Origin: Bacteroidota bacterium
GTDB lineage: Bacteria > Bacteroidota > Rhodothermia > Rhodothermales > Bin80
Reading direction: 5' to 3'
DNA length: 43,040 bases
Assembly (NCBI GenBank): GCA_028875125.1
Contig: JAPPGC010000081.1
Coordinates: 1 to 43,040, forward strand
Below the pieces are notes generated by a model. It was given only the letters and a program-made list of their open reading frames with translations, was not told the DNA's origin and searched no databases. This document shows positions 1 to 9,557 of this stretch, one piece after another. The position numbers and the translations under genes are program-made. Positions within the stretch are counted from its first letter, which is position 1. Every line of letters starts with the position of its first letter.

Positions 1-160
1 CAAAATGGCCATTTGTGCCCCCGAGTCAACCCGTACCTGTCGAAGTCAGGAGTGGTTACCACTTACGGATCCCCAAAGACAATCAAACAAGAGAATCTGC
101 AGGAATGCGACTCCTCTCAAACCTGACTATATAGGTACTCCGTCCTGCAAACCAACACAC

Positions 161-778
161 TCATTCCGGCACAGGATGCGAATCCTGGATAGGTGAACCC
201 AACGACTCAGGATTGGCGGGTTCCTCCGGAGACTGCTCAGCAGTCACCCCGGCTAGAAATTTTTTCTGGAATACCAGAATTCCTATCACTCCGCCTACTA
301 TTCCAATATCTGCCACATTGAAGATGGGAAAAAGTGCCAAATTCACATCCCCGATCAAGGGCAGAAATGAAGGTAGTTGACCCTGCCAGATATCGAAATG
401 AATAAAATCAACGACGCGCCCCTGAAAAAAAGGCGCGTAGTCAAACACCATGCCGTAGAAAAGGCGGTCAATGATATTACCCAAAGCCCCACCGAGTATG
501 CATGCCAGACTGACCGTGTACGGTAGATAACCAGTCCGTACACGGTACATGTAGACCGTTATCATGGCGGCGGCTAAGAGGGAAAAAATTGTGATCAGTC
601 CCGCCGGGCCGAAAGTAATCCCGAAAGCCATTCCAGAATTCTCGGTGTAGGTAAACTTGAGCCAGTCGCCCACAAGATCGATCGCCCCAAGGTGACCCAT
701 ATCCATATTGAGTCGCACTATCAGCTTTGTCGCCTGATCCAGCACCATTACTCCGGCGACAATCCAAAACAATCGCAT
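161..778 (-). CDS. lspA: Lipoprotein signal peptidase (signal peptidase II)
   Basis: Inner-membrane aspartic protease that cuts the signal peptide from prolipoproteins after the lipobox Cys is acylated. The 205-residue product has four hydrophobic segments and the family blocks: an early DQATK (residues 14-18), a TENSGMAFG block near 45-53, GNIIDRL with catalytic Asp104, and FNVADI with catalytic Asp157. It is longer than the usual ~160-170 residues because of a hydrophilic, Pro/Glu-rich C-terminal tail of about 30 residues and an extended loop between the two aspartates. The ATG at 778 lies 8 bp after the traR/dksA-like gene, so it is probably the last gene of an ileS-dksA-lspA operon, an arrangement common in Bacteroidota. 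The many predicted lipoproteins in this window are its likely substrates. Function is secure. Confidence 0.96.
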   Translation of the reverse strand: MRLFWIVAGVMVLDQATKLIVRLNMDMGHLGAIDLVGDWLKFTYTENSGMAFGITFGPAGLITIFSLLAAAMITVYMYRVRTGYLPYTVSLACILGGALGNIIDRLFYGMVFDYAPFFQGRVVDFIHFDIWQGQLPSFLPLIGDVNLALFPIFNVADIGIVGGVIGILVFQKKFLAGVTAEQSPEEPANPESLGSPIQDSHPVPE

Positions 779-786
779 GCGACAGA

Positions 787-1215
787 CTAGCGATTTTGCT
801 TTAGTTTGGCCTCAATAGAGATCTCCGTATGAGGGACCGCCTCTAGTCGCTCTTTCGATATGGGTTTACCCGTCACCCTACATACTCCGTATGTTCGGTT
901 CTCAATACGTTCAAGGGCACGGTCAAGGTAACCGATGTACTTTTGCTGACGAGCCAGCATCAGGTACAACTTTTCGCGCTCCATTGCATCAGTTCCGGCA
1001 TCCGCCATATGAAAACTGTAGGCTGAGTCACTCTCCGATTGCTCGCGTGAGTCCTTGATCTGGGCCTGCATTCGTTTGACTTCCTCAATCGCGTTTCCAC
1101 GCTTATCAAGGAGTAACGCGCGGAAATGGGCCAACAAGTTGTCATCAAAGGGTGTCACTGGACGGCTACCCTCTTTGGTCTCCGATTCTGACTGGCCTGT
1201 TTTCTGAACACTCAT
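787..1215 (-). CDS. TraR/DksA-family protein, degenerate zinc finger
   Basis: DksA-like proteins insert a coiled coil into the RNA polymerase secondary channel and tune transcription, often with ppGpp. The 142-residue product has a charged disordered N-terminus, an antiparallel coiled coil (about 25-105) with an acidic tip (MADAGTDAMEREK, Asp72 and Asp76), and a C-terminal finger of the form YGVCRVTGKPISKERL. Only one Cys (112) of the usual four remains, so zinc binding is doubtful; this reduced finger is, from memory, frequent in Bacteroidota. The gene sits between ileS (33-bp gap) and lspA (8-bp gap), consistent with co-transcription. Family assignment is firm; whether it acts as a true DksA is not shown. 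Confidence 0.9.
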   Translation of the reverse strand: MSVQKTGQSESETKEGSRPVTPFDDNLLAHFRALLLDKRGNAIEEVKRMQAQIKDSREQSESDSAYSFHMADAGTDAMEREKLYLMLARQQKYIGYLDRALERIENRTYGVCRVTGKPISKERLEAVPHTEISIEAKLKQNR

Positions 1216-1248
1216 GGTAAAAACATTCTACTTTTATACGGAGTCTCC

Positions 1249-4200
1249 TCACATCAGACGACTCACGCCGATCGTGAACAACTCCTCACCGATGCTGAAT
1301 CGTTCTACTCGCTCTCCCGTGGGAGACTTGACCGACTCCAACGTAACTGCCAGTGTTTCGTTTCTTACATGCTCAGCATATCGTTCTATCGCTCTGGACA
1401 AAACGTCAGTTGCATTGTACTCGATATGGATCCGGTCAGTAACATCAAATTTTGCAGCTTTTCTGAGGTTCTGGAGCCTGTTAATGCTTTCACGCACCAA
1501 ACCTTCATACAGCAACTCCTCAGTAATCACTGTATCCATTGCAACCGTATATCCCCCCTCCTGTCCCACTAGCCAACCTTTGATTCCCTCGGTCACGATC
1601 TCAATGTCCCCAGGCTGTAAGTCTAGTTGAAATCCATCTCCGGTGATCGTTAATGATTCGCCCGCAGCATAATTCTCGAGGTCCTTTGCCTCGAGAGCTA
1701 AAATTGCTTTTTTTACTTTGGGCATATGACGTCCAACTCTACGGCCCAACTGACGAAAATTCGGACGTGCCTTTCGCCATACAATGTTACTGGAGGCATC
1801 AACATATTCTATGGCCCTAGCATTCACCTCGTCCAGAATTATTGAGGCAACCGGAGCAACCATGTCTTCAGTACATTTTTTGTCCACGACCACCAACACA
1901 CGACCCACCGGTTGTCGAATATTCAGCTTCGCCTGATTGCGCAATCCCAATACAATTGACGATACCACCTGGGCCAGCTTCATTCGCGTTTCCAATGAAG
2001 CATCGACGAGCGTCTCATCCTTTTCAGGAAATGTTGCCAGATGAACCGACTCGGCTGCCCCGTCATTATTTATGATAAGCTGCCGATACAGCCATTCACC
2101 ATAATGCGGAGCAATCGGAGCCATGAGGCAAGTGAGCGTCTCAAGACAGGTATGCACCGTATGATATGCCGCCCATTTGTCGGCATCTGATTCAGAAGGG
2201 GAATTGGCTTTTGCGCTCCAGAATCGTCTTCTAGACCTGCGGATATACCAATTGGACAGATCCGTTACAAAGTCTTCAACAGCACGCGCTGCCCTCGTGG
2301 GATGATAATCTGCTAGCGCTCTGTCCACAAATCCAACTGTAGACTGTAGCCGACTCAATATCCACCGGTCCAGTTCTGGACGTTCAGCTATCGCAGGAGC
2401 TGCTTCTGCACTCGTAAAACCATCAATATTGGCGTAAGTCGCAAAAAAACTATAGACATTGGTCAGAGTGCCGAACAGTTTCCGCTCTACCTCCTTAACC
2501 CCGGTAAGGCTGAATTTGAGATCCTCCCAAGGCGGTGAATTGCTCATCATGTACCATCTCACCCGGTCTGCCCCATACTCATTTATCACTTCGAAAGGAT
2601 CCAGTGCATTGCCACGGGTCTTGGACATTTTCTCGCCGTTGGCATCCAACAGCAGTCCATTCACAACACAATTGCGGAATGAAACATTATCCATAACCAG
2701 GGCAGCAATCGCATGCAGTGTATAGAACCAGCCCCGCGTCTGGTCTACCCCCTCAGCAATGAAATCCGCGGGAAAACTTCTCTCGAACTCCGCTTTGTTT
2801 TCGAACGGGTAATGCCATTGGGCAAATGGCATGGCCCCCGAATCAAACCATACATCAATCGTCTCCGGGACCCGACGCATCGTCCCCCCGTCTGAACCGA
2901 TCCATGTGAGTTCATCTACAAACGGTCGATGCAAATCAATATCCTCATCCCTGGCAGGCAGTTGATCCCCACACCGTTCACGTAACTCCTGAATAGAACC
3001 GATCACCTCAATGATATCTGGATCACGGTCAGATACCCATACAGGAAGTGGAGTACCCCAAAAACGCTGACGACTGAGCGCCCAGTCTACATTATTGGAC
3101 AACCACTCACCGAACCGCCCCTGTCCGATAGACCTAGGTTGCCAGCCGATAGTCTCATTGAGTTCCACCAACCTATCACGAATTGCCGTTGTACGGATGA
3201 ACCAACTTTCCACTGGGTAACTCATAAGCGGAGTGCCCTTGCGCCAATCATGTGGATAGTTATGCACATAACTGTCGTGACGGTGAAGGAGCCCACGCTC
3301 TCGCAGGTCCCGGATGATATGTATGTCGGCAGCCTTGAACCAAAGCCCCCCCACAAGAGGCAAATCCGGAAGAAAATGCCCCCGTAAATCAATGGGATTC
3401 AATACTGGAAATCCATTAAGTTTTCCGACTGCGTAGTCGTCCGCCCCAAAAGCAGGAGCTATATGTACGATTCCCGTGCCATCTTCTGTCGATACAAAAT
3501 CTGCCGCAACTATCCGCCAAGCATCTTGGTTTTGGTTTTTGAAGAAACCGAAGAGCGGCTCGTATCGCTCCCCCACGAGTTCATCCCCGCTCAATGTTCC
3601 GGTTATCTCGTAATCTTCACGTAACATCTCAAGTCGAGCCCGTGCCAGGATCAACTCTGACTCGGGAAGAGAAGTGCAGTGAACCGAGACATACTCTATG
3701 TCCGAACCCACTGCCAGAGCGGTATTGGAAATGAGCGTCCAAGGGGTCGTTGTCCAGGCAAGCAAATACGTATCCGGCCGATCGAGTGATCTGAATCGGA
3801 CGGTCACACTGGGATCTTGAACCTCTTTATAGCCCAGGCTCACCTCATGTGAGCTCAAAATCGTGCCGGACCCAGGACTGTACCAATGAATCTTGTGTCC
3901 CTTGTAGAGGAGCCCCTTCTCGTATATTTTCTTGATCAACCACCATTCGGTTTCAATATATTTTGTCTCGAACGTGACATAGGGATTATCTAGGTCTACC
4001 CAATAACCCATTTGACGCGTCAGTTCGTCCCACTCCTCTTTGTAGATTAGTACACTCTCACGGCACTTCTGATTGAACTTTGCCAAACCATAGCGCAGAA
4101 CATCTTCGCGTCCATCAAGATTGAGCGCTTTCTCAACTTCAATTTCAACAGGTAACCCATGCGTGTCCCAGCCTGCCTTACGCTCAACGAGGCATCCTTT

Positions 4201-4425
4201 CATTGTATGGTACCTGCAGAACACATCCTTGATGGTCCGGGCCATCACATGATGTATGCCCGGGTGTCCATTTGCTGTGGGTGGTCCTTCATAAAAGGTG
4301 TACGTAGGTGCTCCCACACGTGCCTGGAGACTTTTCTCGAAGATACGCGCTGACTTCCACCAATCACGGACCTGCTGCTCAATAATCTGGGCGTCAATAC
4401 GCCGAATTTCCCCAAAACGCTGCAT
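1249..4425 (-). CDS. ileS: Isoleucyl-tRNA synthetase (IleRS)
   Basis: Class I aminoacyl-tRNA synthetase that charges tRNA-Ile and edits mischarged valine. I chose the ATG at 4425 (1058 residues); the frame stays open to a TTG at 4446, but homologues begin near the ATG. Counting from it, the HIGH block reads PPTANGHPGIHHVMAR, with the signature as GIHH at 56-59. The CP1 editing domain shows TTTPWT (225-230) and a GTGIVHIAP block near 316-324. KMSKT is at 599-603, and an anticodon-binding domain follows. The tip of CP1 that often carries a Cys pair has Ser183 and Ser186 instead. Length and motifs fit the IleS2/eukaryote-like class. It is the first gene of the ileS-dksA-lspA run, with 261 gene-free bases upstream that should hold its promoter; I found no clear consensus there. 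Confidence 0.97.
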   Translation of the reverse strand: MQRFGEIRRIDAQIIEQQVRDWWKSARIFEKSLQARVGAPTYTFYEGPPTANGHPGIHHVMARTIKDVFCRYHTMKGCLVERKAGWDTHGLPVEIEVEKALNLDGREDVLRYGLAKFNQKCRESVLIYKEEWDELTRQMGYWVDLDNPYVTFETKYIETEWWLIKKIYEKGLLYKGHKIHWYSPGSGTILSSHEVSLGYKEVQDPSVTVRFRSLDRPDTYLLAWTTTPWTLISNTALAVGSDIEYVSVHCTSLPESELILARARLEMLREDYEITGTLSGDELVGERYEPLFGFFKNQNQDAWRIVAADFVSTEDGTGIVHIAPAFGADDYAVGKLNGFPVLNPIDLRGHFLPDLPLVGGLWFKAADIHIIRDLRERGLLHRHDSYVHNYPHDWRKGTPLMSYPVESWFIRTTAIRDRLVELNETIGWQPRSIGQGRFGEWLSNNVDWALSRQRFWGTPLPVWVSDRDPDIIEVIGSIQELRERCGDQLPARDEDIDLHRPFVDELTWIGSDGGTMRRVPETIDVWFDSGAMPFAQWHYPFENKAEFERSFPADFIAEGVDQTRGWFYTLHAIAALVMDNVSFRNCVVNGLLLDANGEKMSKTRGNALDPFEVINEYGADRVRWYMMSNSPPWEDLKFSLTGVKEVERKLFGTLTNVYSFFATYANIDGFTSAEAAPAIAERPELDRWILSRLQSTVGFVDRALADYHPTRAARAVEDFVTDLSNWYIRRSRRRFWSAKANSPSESDADKWAAYHTVHTCLETLTCLMAPIAPHYGEWLYRQLIINNDGAAESVHLATFPEKDETLVDASLETRMKLAQVVSSIVLGLRNQAKLNIRQPVGRVLVVVDKKCTEDMVAPVASIILDEVNARAIEYVDASSNIVWRKARPNFRQLGRRVGRHMPKVKKAILALEAKDLENYAAGESLTITGDGFQLDLQPGDIEIVTEGIKGWLVGQEGGYTVAMDTVITEELLYEGLVRESINRLQNLRKAAKFDVTDRIHIEYNATDVLSRAIERYAEHVRNETLAVTLESVKSPTGERVERFSIGEELFTIGVSRLM

Positions 4426-4686
4426 GCCCTTAGAGCTTAAAAGCAAGCACGCTGAACGAATCTTGGGCGCTCTTGTTCGACTGCCAGACTGCGTCCCTGC
4501 CCTGTTCCAGACCGCCTGTATGTGAGATTTCTGTTCTGGAGATCACACCCTCTGCGGAGTTGCACCAACGATTTGCCCCGTCCGCACTTGTTTGATTTTT
4601 TTCAGCAATGGAGCAATGTCTCTACGGATCTCCCACGAAATCTGAGAATGCGAGCGGCGCGCACTAGAGATTCGGTTTATTCTTAC

Positions 4687-5547
4687 TTACCACGACTGCC
4701 CTTCATCGAGAGACACAACCATTTCTGACATGATTGTTGTAAGCTTTGGCTCTGCGATACCTGCGGCTTCTAAAACTTCTTCAAGCGTAACAGGCTGAAG
4801 CGTATCAGGGAAGCATTCATCAGTAATGACACCAATGGCCATCACGCGTAAATCCATGTGTCTTGCAACGGTCACTTCCGGCGTTGTAGACATACCTACC
4901 ACATCCGCACCTATCGTACGCAGAAATCTGTATTCCGCCTTTGTTTCCAGGTTGGGACCCAATACAGACACATATACCCCCTCATGAAGCTTGATTGCGT
5001 GCTCATCTGCAATCTGCTTCGCACGAGCCCGCAGCACTACATCGTACGGTTCACTCATATCCGGAAATCGTGGTCCCCAAGCGTCCACATTTGGTCCAAC
5101 AAGTGGATTGACTCCCTGCAGATTGATGTGATCCGAGAGTAACATCAGTTCGCCGCGGCGATATGCCGGATTCATGCCACCACAGGCAGTGGATATAAGC
5201 ATGCATTCAACTCCCAAGCCGGCTAACACACGGATAGGAAAAGTGACCTCCCTAGCACTATACCTTTCGTATACATGCATACGCCCCTGCATGCAAATTA
5301 CTGGAACCCCCTCCAGCGTGCCGATAAGCAGACGACCATGGTGAGACTCAACCGTTGAAACCGGAAAATGCGGAAGCGAGTCATATGGTATGGTGTGCTG
5401 AACGTCAATTTTCTCGGCTAATTTGCCCAGACCGGTACCCAGTATCAAGCCAACCCTAGACTTAAAGTCCGTAACTGCACGCACAGCGGCTATCGCAGCA
5501 TCTACCCGCGCTACCTGTGTTTCAGAATCTGGAATGTTTGCCTCCAT
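4687..5547 (-). CDS. Purine nucleoside phosphorylase (trimeric, PNP-I type)
   Basis: Phosphorolyses purine nucleosides to base plus ribose-1-phosphate in nucleoside salvage. The 286-residue length is typical of the trimeric class. Visible motifs are the phosphate loop GTGLG (37-41), ESHHGR (67-72), TACGGMN (120-126), SDHINL (138-143), GPNLETKAE (197-205) with purine-binding Glu201, and GMSTTPE (218-224). The residue normally Asn243, which contacts the purine 6-position, is Asp243 here (VITDEC). In mammalian PNP an N243D change is known to allow adenosine, so specificity may be broader than inosine and guanosine. The start ATG at 5547 lies 24 bp after the yggS-like gene, making this the likely last gene of the ybbA-ybbP-yggS-pnp run. 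Confidence 0.94.
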   Translation of the reverse strand: MEANIPDSETQVARVDAAIAAVRAVTDFKSRVGLILGTGLGKLAEKIDVQHTIPYDSLPHFPVSTVESHHGRLLIGTLEGVPVICMQGRMHVYERYSAREVTFPIRVLAGLGVECMLISTACGGMNPAYRRGELMLLSDHINLQGVNPLVGPNVDAWGPRFPDMSEPYDVVLRARAKQIADEHAIKLHEGVYVSVLGPNLETKAEYRFLRTIGADVVGMSTTPEVTVARHMDLRVMAIGVITDECFPDTLQPVTLEEVLEAAGIAEPKLTTIMSEMVVSLDEGQSW

Positions 5548-5571
5548 CTAACCCACTGAGTTGAATACTAA

Positions 5572-6240
5572 CTATCGCCGGGGGCCGAACAGCGCAGAAC
5601 CAACCCGCACATGTGTAGCCCCTTCCTCTATTGCGATTTCATAATCGCCACTCATACCCATCGACAAGTGCCGACAGCCTAAATGTACAAACCTGGACCG
5701 TATACTCCGCAATAGGCGAAATTCCTCACGTACCTTGCGAATACTCGGGGAAGCCAAAGTCATCAATCCAGTCAGTCGCAAATGTTCGAGATCGCTCAAC
5801 TGCGCCATAAATTCATCAACCAATGGCGGGCGCAAACCAAACTTGGAATCCTCTCCAGACACATTCACCTGCACGAAACAGGGCAGTACGCGGTCCGCCT
5901 GTTCTGCGTGACGGTTTAGTGCCTTGGCCAGGCGTAAACTGTCCAATGCATGAAACTCCCGTGCATGTGACACAGCCTGACGTGCCTTGTTGCGCTGCAG
6001 ATGCCCAATCATGTGCCAGTTGGCTGTTGGAAAAAGCGGGGCCTTGGCAATCAGTTCCTGGACTTTATTTTCTCCGAAATCCGTCAGCCCAGCCTCCAAT
6101 GCAGCTTCTACGATTTCAGGAGGCCAGGTCTTAGTTACAGCAATGAGCGTTATCTCTCCAACATCGCGCCCAGCTTGACGACATGCCCTGGTAATCCGTT
6201 CTTGAACCTGACTGTACCTTTCGGATATCTGGTGCATCAT
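5572..6240 (-). CDS. YggS/PROSC-type pyridoxal phosphate homeostasis protein
   Basis: Members of this family bind PLP on a TIM-barrel fold like that of alanine racemase, have no proven enzymatic activity, and affect PLP and amino-acid homeostasis. The 222-residue product has the PLP lysine in LIAVTK (Lys37), then GENKVQE, the family block WHMIGHLQRNKA, and the phosphate-binding C-terminus LSMGMSGDYEIAI followed by VRVGSALFG. Length is normal. It starts with two ATG codons in tandem at 6240 and 6237. The 18-bp gap from the ABC permease and 24-bp gap to the phosphorylase suggest co-transcription. No functional link to the transporter is evident. Confidence 0.93.
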   Translation of the reverse strand: MMHQISERYSQVQERITRACRQAGRDVGEITLIAVTKTWPPEIVEAALEAGLTDFGENKVQELIAKAPLFPTANWHMIGHLQRNKARQAVSHAREFHALDSLRLAKALNRHAEQADRVLPCFVQVNVSGEDSKFGLRPPLVDEFMAQLSDLEHLRLTGLMTLASPSIRKVREEFRLLRSIRSRFVHLGCRHLSMGMSGDYEIAIEEGATHVRVGSALFGPRR

Positions 6241-6258
6241 GCCATACTAGACTGCCAA

Positions 6259-8856
6259 TCAACCTTCTGCACGCAGTACAGAGAGCGTCGGTTGCTCATA
6301 AATGCTCCTGCTGCTCAAGAATCCAACTGTTACGGTTAAAGCAATAACCACAGAAGTAACCAACAAAATAGATTGACCTGAAATTCTCAATGGGATTTCA
6401 AATGCTGTCACAGACAGAACCCATCCAGCTGCCAAGGACAATATCAGACCGGCGGCACTGGAGAGGAGGCCCAGTACGGAGTACTCCGTGAGCGCAATGA
6501 TTAACAATTGTCTTCTGCTGCCTCCAAGAGTCTTGAGTAGCCCACTCTCTTCAATTCGTTGCAGACGTCCAATCAAAAGCGCACCTATCAGCACTAATAT
6601 TCCAGCAGCAAAGCAAAAATATGCCATAAACTGAATGGCAAAACCAATCCGATCAAGCACTTCGCGAATAATCCTCACAATAGTCTCTAAACTAAGTGCA
6701 GTGACACTCGGATAAGAAGCTGCTACGGCTCCCTGCAACGAGTCAGGTGTAGTACCCTCCCCCCTGCGACTTGATATTATGTGTGTTTGCGGGGCCTCTT
6801 CCAAAACGTTGGTTGGAAAAACAACAAAAAAATTCGACCGCATCTGCTCCCAATCCACCTCTCGGAAACTGGCAACCCTGGTGGGCACCTGCATTCTCTG
6901 GACGTCAAAGATAAGCGTATCTCCAATCTCTGCCAGTAATTCGGTGCGCGCAAAATCTTCTTCTATAGAGATCTGAACAAATGCTGAATCTGGATTATGT
7001 ACTCCCGTAAACGTACCGCTGACAAGTTCCTCGGCGTCCGTGAGCTGTGCGCGATATGTGGACCTGTATTCACGAACTAGCGGCCACGTTATTTCACGAC
7101 TGGAGTCCTGTACAATTTCTTCAACGGTCTTATCACCTACTGTATGCAGGCGCATGTTCACTATCGGAGAACTGTCAACAATTGACCAGCGCTGCTCCTC
7201 AATCAGCTCAGTGACTCCCGCTAACTGATCTTCCTGGATATCAAAAAATATCATATCTGGTCGACCTTCACTACCGACCCTATCAATCTGCCCGGTAATT
7301 ATGCTCTCGCTAATGAGCAAAACCATGACAATAAATGTGCCTAGACCTAGTGCTATCATCACCAACACAGTCTGATTCCCCGGTCGATGTAGATTGGCCG
7401 GTCCCTGACGAAGAGGATAGAATGGTATACGGTTTGTAATTCGTCTTGCGAGCAGCATTAACAGTTTAGCAACCAGCAAGAGTGCGCCCAGAGCAACTGT
7501 GATCGCCAACGCATAATAGGCACTCGCCGCCCAGCTTCCGGACTGCAATGCAGCAGTTACAATCAAGCCACCCACGATTACCAAATATGCAAGCAAGCGT
7601 ATGCGCGCCGGAGTGAGCGGCTCAATACTGGAGCGGAGTGCACGAAGGGGTGAAACACTGCGTACATCCAGAAGAGGAAGAATTGCGAAAATCAGTGTCA
7701 CCGTCAGCCCCACACCGAATCCCATCGCCATGCTTGACCAGGAAATCCGAAATGCAATCTCAAACGGCAGGAAGGAACTCAGTGCATACGGAATTAGCAT
7801 TTGTGAAAGTGCCCCACCAATACATCCAAGCACCCCGGCAATGCACCCGAGCATTAACGCCTGGACGAAATAAACAGCAAAAACTCCCCCACTGCCCGCG
7901 CCCAGGCATTGCAATACTGCAATATTGTTAAAACAGCGTCGAACATGCGCTCTGATTGCTCCTCCCACGCCAAGTCCTCCAAGTATCAGCGCACCAAACC
8001 CTGCTAAACCCAGGAATTTGCTGAAAAAATCCAGTGCCTCTTCCCAGTTCTCCCGCTGCTCTGCCGCTGTATCAATATTTACTGTAAACTCGGAAGAAGA
8101 ACTGCTTAAGGAACCACGTACGTCTTCAGCATCCTCATCAGGGATTTCAAGGATGAGGTTTCTTGCCTCGGTCATTGCTCTCTCCAAGGTATCACGTATC
8201 TCTTCAGAATCCTCGTCAGGGGCAAGCTTTACGTAGACTTCATAGTTCGCCATTGCCCCAATTCCGAGTAACGAGGTGTCCAGCGTTTCCAGCGGAACAT
8301 AGATGGAGGGCATGACGATCATACTGATCTCGGACTCGCCCGGTGCACCCACAAGCGAACCAGCTATAGCGTATTTGTGTCTGCCTACCTGGACGGTATC
8401 TCCTACCGCAACTCCCAACATTCGCATTAATCCCTGATCAACCAAGGCCCCTGACCCGTTTCGGAACTGGCTGGCTGCCTCTACTGGATCAGTCTTGAGC
8501 GACCCGTAAAACGGATACTTCCCCTCAGCAGCGTGTATGCCTGACAAACGCGCCTGGCCCTGCGCCGGAAAATAGGCCACTGACAGTATCGAGATTCGCT
8601 GCGCCTGATCAACGCCTATTGTATCAATGGCCGCATTGGTCACATCAGAAAACGGCCGATTGAGTGAGAACCGCATATCGGCGCCAAGAAGCGCTCGTGC
8701 CTGTTCATCTACGCTGTACTGGAGACTATCTGATGTGGAGGACAAGGCTACCAGAAGCGCAACACCGACCACCATTGAAGACAAGAAAACCATTAGCCGG
8801 CGACGACTGCCCCGACTTTCCCTCCATGCCATGCGCAAAGTCCAAGTACCGATCAT
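6259..8856 (-). CDS. FtsX/YbbP-type ABC transporter permease
   Basis: Inner-membrane subunit of an ABC system of the MacB/LolC/YbbP superfamily. The 865-residue product has a first membrane helix at about 22-42, a large extracytoplasmic domain, and an FtsX-like core from about 275 to 390. Further helices and a second extracytoplasmic domain follow, then a second FtsX-like core at about 745-860; I count about ten membrane segments. This duplicated architecture matches YbbP rather than the four-helix MacB or LolC. Its ATG overlaps the ATPase stop (ATGA, 8853-8856), so the two are translationally coupled. The nearby divergent GDSL esterase makes it a ybbA-ybbP/tesA locus, suggesting a role in lipid or envelope-substrate handling. 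The substrate is unknown. Confidence 0.9.
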   Translation of the reverse strand: MIGTWTLRMAWRESRGSRRRLMVFLSSMVVGVALLVALSSTSDSLQYSVDEQARALLGADMRFSLNRPFSDVTNAAIDTIGVDQAQRISILSVAYFPAQGQARLSGIHAAEGKYPFYGSLKTDPVEAASQFRNGSGALVDQGLMRMLGVAVGDTVQVGRHKYAIAGSLVGAPGESEISMIVMPSIYVPLETLDTSLLGIGAMANYEVYVKLAPDEDSEEIRDTLERAMTEARNLILEIPDEDAEDVRGSLSSSSSEFTVNIDTAAEQRENWEEALDFFSKFLGLAGFGALILGGLGVGGAIRAHVRRCFNNIAVLQCLGAGSGGVFAVYFVQALMLGCIAGVLGCIGGALSQMLIPYALSSFLPFEIAFRISWSSMAMGFGVGLTVTLIFAILPLLDVRSVSPLRALRSSIEPLTPARIRLLAYLVIVGGLIVTAALQSGSWAASAYYALAITVALGALLLVAKLLMLLARRITNRIPFYPLRQGPANLHRPGNQTVLVMIALGLGTFIVMVLLISESIITGQIDRVGSEGRPDMIFFDIQEDQLAGVTELIEEQRWSIVDSSPIVNMRLHTVGDKTVEEIVQDSSREITWPLVREYRSTYRAQLTDAEELVSGTFTGVHNPDSAFVQISIEEDFARTELLAEIGDTLIFDVQRMQVPTRVASFREVDWEQMRSNFFVVFPTNVLEEAPQTHIISSRRGEGTTPDSLQGAVAASYPSVTALSLETIVRIIREVLDRIGFAIQFMAYFCFAAGILVLIGALLIGRLQRIEESGLLKTLGGSRRQLLIIALTEYSVLGLLSSAAGLILSLAAGWVLSVTAFEIPLRISGQSILLVTSVVIALTVTVGFLSSRSIYEQPTLSVLRAEG

Positions 8857-9548
8857 GTCAATACAGGTACTTCAACCTCACCGTTATAGTCCTGAACAAT
8901 CCGACCTGCCTCGAGCTCCAAGACCCGATGGCATAAATGCGCCAATCTGAGATCGTGTGTTACAACAACCAATGCTGTCCCGGCCGTACGATTCAAATCA
9001 AGCAGCAGTTCTTCAATCCTGATACCCGTAGTTGTATCAAGATTGCCCGTAGGTTCGTCAGCGAAAAGGATAGCTGGACGGTTAATGAATGCCCGGGCTA
9101 GTCCGACTCGCTGTTGCTCACCCCCACTCATTTGTACGGGGTAATGATGCTCGCGCCCATTCAGCCCAACCTCATGGAGTAATTCCAAGGCACGCTTGCG
9201 GGCACCACCTTGACCACTGAGTTCCAGGGGAACCATGACATTCTGCAGCGCAGTAAGCGTCGGGATCAACCTGAACGTCTGAAAAACGAATCCGACCGCA
9301 TTACGTCGAATTTCTGCACGCTCATCTTCGGAGCATCGGCTCAAATCTTGCCCTGCAAGCTTTACGTTGCCCGAAGAAGGCGAATCCAAGCCTGCGCACA
9401 ATCCAAGTAATGTGGTTTTTCCACTGCCGGACGGCCCTACTACAGCACAGGTATCTCTTGCATTAATTGCAAAAGTAACATTATCCAGGACTGTCAGTAA
9501 TCGGGACCCACTTTGATACGTCTTGGTAAGCCCTGTAACTTCGAGCAT
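8853..9548 (-). CDS. YbbA-type ABC transporter ATPase
   Basis: Cytoplasmic ATPase partner of the downstream permease, in the LolD/MacB/YbbA class. From the ATG at 9548 (231 residues) it shows Walker A GPSGSGKT (38-45), Q-loop Gln90, the signature SGGEQQR (141-147), Walker B LFADEPTGNLD with Asp164 and Glu165, and H-loop His198. A GTG at 9554 is in frame, but GGGGTGAT, close to a full Shine-Dalgarno sequence, precedes the ATG at 9548 and decides the start. The stop overlaps the permease start by 4 bp. The gene is divergent from the tesA-like esterase with only 9 bp between start codons, so each promoter must lie inside the neighbouring coding sequence or further away. Confidence 0.95.
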   Translation of the reverse strand: MLEVTGLTKTYQSGSRLLTVLDNVTFAINARDTCAVVGPSGSGKTTLLGLCAGLDSPSSGNVKLAGQDLSRCSEDERAEIRRNAVGFVFQTFRLIPTLTALQNVMVPLELSGQGGARKRALELLHEVGLNGREHHYPVQMSGGEQQRVGLARAFINRPAILFADEPTGNLDTTTGIRIEELLLDLNRTAGTALVVVTHDLRLAHLCHRVLELEAGRIVQDYNGEVEVPVLT

Positions 9549-9557
9549 TATCACCCC

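Noticed and set aside
3-14. Palindrome AAATGGCCATTT at the left edge
   Set aside because: At the window boundary with nothing around it to give it a role.
5-196. 63-codon plus-strand frame at the left edge
   Set aside because: Overlaps the end of lspA in antisense and shows no protein features.
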